Of a stretch of DNA of 64,000 nt, positions 61,045 through 64,000 are shown piece by piece. The DNA lies in NCBI GenBank assembly GCA_945868475.1, contig CAMBLM010000008.1:1-64000 (forward strand). The letters are read 5' to 3'. The notes beneath the pieces were generated by a model. That model was given only the letters and a program-made list of their open reading frames with translations, did not search any database and was not told where the DNA came from. Source of the DNA: an uncultured Ruminococcus sp. (GTDB lineage Bacteria; Bacillota; Clostridia; Oscillospirales; Ruminococcaceae). A program made the translations under genes and the position numbers. Within the stretch, counting starts at the first letter, position 1, and every line of letters begins with the position of its first letter.

Positions 61045-62232
61045 TTATCTGTAATATTTCTTATTCATCTTCTCAATGACCTTGCTGTCGGAATCACGGG
61101 TGAGCTTGTATTCCGTGCGTGAGTAAAAATCATCGGGAGTGTCCCATATAACGGGAACGAAGCCGTATTCGCCGAGCTTGTCAAGAACGTGTTCAAGGCA
61201 CTTTGAGCTGTCCTTTGTTGCAGCATCGGCTGCAAAATTTTCACTCGGATAGAACGCTGTCGTTTCGCCGAGGAAAACAGGTATTCCCTTGTCGGTAAAT
61301 GCAGCTTTCAGCTTTTCACACTGGTCAACGATGTAATCTTCCCAACTCTTTCCGCCGATGTTGTGCGACCAGTAACAGCTGTTATCGACATAGTGAACGG
61401 AAACCATAAGCTTGTCGGGAACGGTATCGGTCGGCATTACAAAGCTGTCCGAGGTCGTGAGATCAATGTTCGTCCAGTAACCCGATGCGATAAGAACACG
61501 CTCTGCGTTGTTTCCGCCCGTTGCTCTTACAGCGTCAACGAACGCCTGATTGAGCTTGTTCGTCATTCTGTAACCGAGGACTTTCGGAAGCTCTTTCAGC
61601 TCGCCGTTTGAGTTGAACTGATTTCCGCCGAGGTACTCATTGAAGCCCTCGAAGATGAGCGTCATCGGATAGTCCTTGAAATACTCGGCTATCTGCGTCC
61701 AGAGGTGTGTGAAAATCTGCTCGCAGTCCTCAACGGTGTTTCTGCGGATAATGAACTCGTCAAAATGGTGGATATTTATGACCGCATAAAGGTTTGCATT
61801 TTGGCAGTAATCAACTATCTCCTTAACACGGGCAATATAATCAGGGTCAATATCCCAATTGCCGTCATTTTTCATCATATTGCCCCAGAAAACAGGAATT
61901 CGCACCGTGTTGAAGCCCGAATTTTTGATGCCGTCAATGATCTCCTGCGTTGTGATCTCCGCACCCCAGCACTGTTCATAGTCGGACGGGGTATTTTCGC
62001 CGATCTCGGGTATCCACTCGAATGTTATCTTCTCGCAGTCGGTAGCTTCATAGGCCTCCATTGTGTTTCCAAGATTAAGTCCGAGGCGCATATCCTCTGC
62101 GACCTGTTGTGCTGTCGGCGGTTCTGTCCATTCCTTTGCTCCCGGAGCTGCTGTACCCGAGCCTGAACAGCCTGCCGTTGCCAGTGTCATTGCCGAGCAA
62201 AGAAAAGCTGCAATTATCCTTTTAAATTTCAT
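61045..62232 (-). CDS. GH5 family endoglucanase-like lipoprotein (paralogue)
   Basis: 395 residues. Lipobox TAGC (about residue 22) after a hydrophobic signal. GH5 core: 'LGLNLGNTMEA', 'GFNTVRIPVFWGNMM', acid/base 'FEGFNEYLG', nucleophile 'VFLGETTA'. It is close to the GH5 gene at 5247-6416 along the full length but stands alone. AGCAGG lies upstream of the ATG. A TACTAA element is 19 bases upstream of the start codon. Substrate not certain. Confidence 0.88.
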   Translation of the reverse strand: MKFKRIIAAFLCSAMTLATAGCSGSGTAAPGAKEWTEPPTAQQVAEDMRLGLNLGNTMEAYEATDCEKITFEWIPEIGENTPSDYEQCWGAEITTQEIIDGIKNSGFNTVRIPVFWGNMMKNDGNWDIDPDYIARVKEIVDYCQNANLYAVINIHHFDEFIIRRNTVEDCEQIFTHLWTQIAEYFKDYPMTLIFEGFNEYLGGNQFNSNGELKELPKVLGYRMTNKLNQAFVDAVRATGGNNAERVLIASGYWTNIDLTTSDSFVMPTDTVPDKLMVSVHYVDNSCYWSHNIGGKSWEDYIVDQCEKLKAAFTDKGIPVFLGETTAFYPSENFAADAATKDSSKCLEHVLDKLGEYGFVPVIWDTPDDFYSRTEYKLTRDSDSKVIEKMNKKYYR

Positions 62233-62251
62233 ATTTGACCTGCTTTCTTGA

Positions 62252-62368
62252 TACTAAACACCAATAAAATACAGGAAAAAATCTGCGCCGAGATCCAATA
62301 TAAATCTGTTTTTAACAGATACAAGATTATCGGCTTGATTTTTTCCAAATTTTAAATTGTGTTTAGTA
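62252..62368. mobile_element. TACTAA-type palindromic element, copy 8
   Basis: 117 bp from TACTAAACACCAATAAAATA to AATTGTGTTTAGTA. Flanks are TGA and TAA, both TNA but not identical, suggesting an older insertion. It lies in the GH5 leader. Confidence 0.7.
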
Positions 62369-62470
62369 TAAATTCTTATGTAAACGTTATCATTATACCA
62401 TACATCGCAGTCCTGTTCAATTAACCTTTTCTATAAATTTGCGGTGTTTTATTTGTTTATACTGTTCAGA

Positions 62471-62500
62471 AAAAAACGCCCCCATTTTTCGGAAGCGTTT
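62471..62500 (-). terminator. Terminator of the unknown lipoprotein gene
   Basis: AAACGC/GCGTTT stem with inner CC/GG pairs and a T run on the minus strand. Confidence 0.82.
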
Positions 62501-62501
62501 A

Positions 62502-62524
62502 TACTGATCTCTAATGAATGTGTG
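62502..62524. repeat. Left-end relic of a TACTGA element (copy 9)
   Basis: TACTGATCTCTAATGAATGTG agrees with the start of the element at 30517, but no right end is found. It lies just after the stop codon of the lipoprotein gene. Confidence 0.6.
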
Positions 62525-62534
62525 AGTAATAACA

Positions 62535-63554
62535 TCAATAGCCTGATCTTGTAAGGAAAGCGATAGGCTCGCCGCTGTCGAAGGTCATCTCGGTCGAATA
62601 AAGTCTTATCGAGCCATCGGGGTTATCGACGAGGACATAATCTATGCTCCGTGCTTTTGCAAGGAATATCGTATCGGAATACCAGTCGAGCGAAACATGG
62701 TGTATTCCCGATTCGCTGTCGTACTGCTCATCGGCAAGTGCGGCGTATCCCCAACTATACTTTGAACGTTTGCTTGAAACTGTTTTCTTCGCCTTGTTAT
62801 ATGTCGGAAGTGAGGTAAAATCAAGGCTGCCTATCCCGAGAAGCTTTTCTGCACTTTCGGAAAGCTTGTCGGCAGGATAGTCAACAATGCTTGACGAAAG
62901 CTCATCATCATTGGAAAAATACGAGCAGAATTTGATAAGGTCGCTTATAAAGCGTTCCTTTTCCACTATTTTTTCGGCACAGCTTACATCAATTATGTTT
63001 TCATCGCTGCTTATCCAGCCAAACTCGGACGTGAAAGCATAGCACATTTTGACTGCGCCGCTTGCATCAAGGTTGGAAACATTGTCAGCGAGGACGGTTT
63101 TCTCTTCTGCGCCCTCTCTCTGGAATGAGATGAAGTATTTATCCCTTTGCTCTGACATTTTAATGTTCCAAACACTTTCGCCGATGGGAAAATCGTCTAC
63201 GGAACTGTTGGAAATGTTCAGCTTTACCTTATAAATAACGCTGTCGTCATCGGTCTGCGAATCGATCAGCTCCCAGCTTGAAAAGTTAACACCGTCAAGA
63301 AAGCTGTATGCGCTGTATGACTGCGAACCGCCAAGACGGGCGACGGTTTCCGTATCATGGGCAACAAGAGCATCCATAAACTCGGAAACTGTTTTCTCAC
63401 CCTCTGCGTTCGGATCTGTACCGCTGCCGCTGCTTTCAGCCGCAGAGTCAGCTTCGGGTTCATAATCGGTTTTATATGCTTCATAAAAACCTGAACACCC
63501 TCCGCCGATAAGTCCTATCGCGGCGAGTGTACATAATAATTTCTTTACGCTCAC
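62535..63554 (-). CDS. Uncharacterised lipoprotein
   Basis: 339 residues from GTG at 63554 (AGGAG upstream, 8-base spacer). Signal with lipobox GGGC near residue 20, then an acidic, Ser/Gly-rich linker. Two repeated alpha+beta regions follow ('KTVSEFMDALVAHDTETVARLGG' and a later 'VEKERFISDLIKFCSYF'), which is common in extracytoplasmic DUF domains. I do not recognise the family. It is transcribed alone. Confidence 0.7.
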   Translation of the reverse strand: MSVKKLLCTLAAIGLIGGGCSGFYEAYKTDYEPEADSAAESSGSGTDPNAEGEKTVSEFMDALVAHDTETVARLGGSQSYSAYSFLDGVNFSSWELIDSQTDDDSVIYKVKLNISNSSVDDFPIGESVWNIKMSEQRDKYFISFQREGAEEKTVLADNVSNLDASGAVKMCYAFTSEFGWISSDENIIDVSCAEKIVEKERFISDLIKFCSYFSNDDELSSSIVDYPADKLSESAEKLLGIGSLDFTSLPTYNKAKKTVSSKRSKYSWGYAALADEQYDSESGIHHVSLDWYSDTIFLAKARSIDYVLVDNPDGSIRLYSTEMTFDSGEPIAFLTRSGY

Positions 63555-63626
63555 AACTCGATCTCCTAAAGCAATCACTTCTTTTTAAGAAATGCCATCC
63601 GACATTTCCGTAATAATACTGAGTAA

Positions 63627-63662
63627 TACTAATTTTTTTAATCAAAGTGGGAAAAATTAGTA
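63627..63662. mobile_element. Minimal 36-bp TACTAA element (copy 10)
   Basis: TACTAATTTTT and AAAAATTAGTA are perfect 11-bp inverted ends around 14 bases. TAA flanks at 63624-63626 and 63663-63665. Smallest member seen. Confidence 0.7.
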
Positions 63663-63796
63663 TAAAGCCTGATTTCGTGGCTTGCATATTTTTTGCAATA
63701 AATTTATTATATCACAATCTCTAAAAAAATGGAAGCCAAAAGGAGAATTTTTTATAAATTGAACAAAATTTACACCTAATTATCACATAAGGAAAT

Positions 63797-63833
63797 GAAA
63801 AAGCTGCATTATTAGGTCAAAATAATGCAGCTT
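63797..63833 (-). terminator. Terminator of the gene at the right edge
   Basis: Perfect 13-bp stem AAGCTGCATTATT with a T-rich tail on the minus strand. Confidence 0.85.
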
Positions 63834-63843
63834 GGGGTAATTA

Positions 63844-63902
63844 TACTAATTTCAAATCGTTCTATCTGCCATATTTGTCTATGGTTCGATTTAAGATCAG
63901 TC
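63844..63902. repeat. Diverged 59-bp TACTAA element (copy 11)
   Basis: Same length and centre as the restored outer element of 50577-50796 (differences scattered), but the right end has decayed (GATCAGTC). TTA flanks the left side only. It lies between the stop codon of the edge gene and its terminator. Confidence 0.65.
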
Positions 63903-63906
63903 CTTG

Positions 63907-64000
63907 TTATTCTTCGTCCTCAAAAGTCGTAAGACCGTAAGAAAGGGTCATTATGCTGTCACCGAGGTGGACATTCTGGACAACGATGTTCTTATGCGAA
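63907..64000 (-). CDS. Unidentified protein, C-terminal end only
   Basis: The last about 31 codons of a minus-strand frame end at TAA (63909-63907): 'IVVQNVHLGDSIMTLSYG' and an acidic tail 'FEDEE'. The rest lies outside the window. Product unknown. It is followed by a diverged TACTAA element and a terminator, which supports a real gene end. Confidence 0.5.
   Translation of the reverse strand, partial: SHKNIVVQNVHLGDSIMTLSYGLTTFEDEE

Larger units (their letters stand above)
62369..62534. other. Region upstream of GH5 paralogue and 3' of the unknown lipoprotein
   Basis: AT-rich region. It holds the terminator at 62471-62500 and a half-copy of the TACTGA element at 62502. No other named site. 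Confidence 0.5.
63555..63843. other. Intergenic region upstream of the unknown lipoprotein
   Basis: 289 bp. It holds the 36-bp element at 63627-63662 and the terminator at 63797-63833. A TATAAT on the minus strand near 63705 may belong to the lipoprotein promoter, but no good -35 is seen. Confidence 0.5.

Noticed and set aside
63880-63900. GGTTCGATT resembling a tRNA T-loop
   Set aside because: It lies inside the diverged 59-bp element and no cloverleaf can be formed around it.
1-64000. CRISPR array, rRNA, prophage or complete insertion sequence
   Set aside because: No regularly spaced direct repeats, rRNA-like stretches, capsid or transposase genes were found; the repeats present are inverted, non-coding and dispersed.

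Overview
This window looks like a chromosomal segment of a spore-forming, fibre-degrading anaerobic Firmicute, most likely a Ruminococcus-type member of the Oscillospiraceae. The reasons are moderate GC, AGGAGG-type ribosome sites, TTGACA/TATAAT promoters, sporulation genes (GerAC-like, SpmA, SpmB), an oxygen-sensitive pyruvate formate-lyase system, a clostridial PyrR-controlled pyrimidine cluster, and six or more plant-polysaccharide glycosidases. No rRNA, tRNA, CRISPR array, phage module or full-length transposase gene was seen.

Layout. 1-2061: spore genes. 2062-4849: AbrB-like regulator, HD-GYP phosphodiesterase, AraC regulator. 5247-10625 (minus): a GH43-GH27-GH43-GH5 operon in which only GH5 carries a lipoprotein signal. 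10756-17433: biotin uptake under two BirA boxes, small metabolic and unknown genes, a manganese exporter behind a yybP-ykoY riboswitch, and a MATE pump. 17846-20996: pyruvate formate-lyase and its activase. 21910-32341: pyrR-pyrC-pyrF-carA-carB-(membrane protein)-pyrK-pyrD, headed by a PyrR attenuator. 32365-36028: two transporter-like proteins and a GH26-like enzyme behind a LacI-type operator. 36226-38583 (minus): rpmG-secE-nusG-rplK-rplA. 38857-40364: ThuA-like protein and sugar isomerase. 40675-43152: iron uptake feoA-feoB plus a 52-residue FeoB partner. 43155-50540: queH, a GH113-like enzyme, and a complete branched-chain amino acid ABC importer. 50904-54787: secDF and glyS. 55002-64000: XRE regulator, glucose-type PTS, tRNA modification enzymes, pyridoxamine kinase, a LytTR/DUF3021 pair, a second GH5 lipoprotein, an unknown lipoprotein, and the end of one more gene.

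The most unusual content is non-coding. About eleven small palindromic elements begin TACTAA or TACTGA and usually end TTAGTA. Most intact copies are flanked by a three-base duplication of the form TNA, and they sit at gene borders: on stop codons, just before ribosome sites, or inside one another. One copy is interrupted by a second family, a 161-bp element present twice with no difference I could see. A third family, 172 bp with TCAA duplications, lies inside the leader of the manganese riboswitch. Reversing the insertions on paper restores uninterrupted parent sequences, which argues for real mobility. The insertions have changed the C-termini of at least two proteins (a GNAT acetyltransferase and PyrF).

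Functionally the window joins carbohydrate attack, import and mixed-acid fermentation with de novo pyrimidine synthesis and metal balance. Many regulatory sites can be read directly: 17 promoters, PyrR, BirA and Mn switches, a LacI-type operator and several new palindromes.
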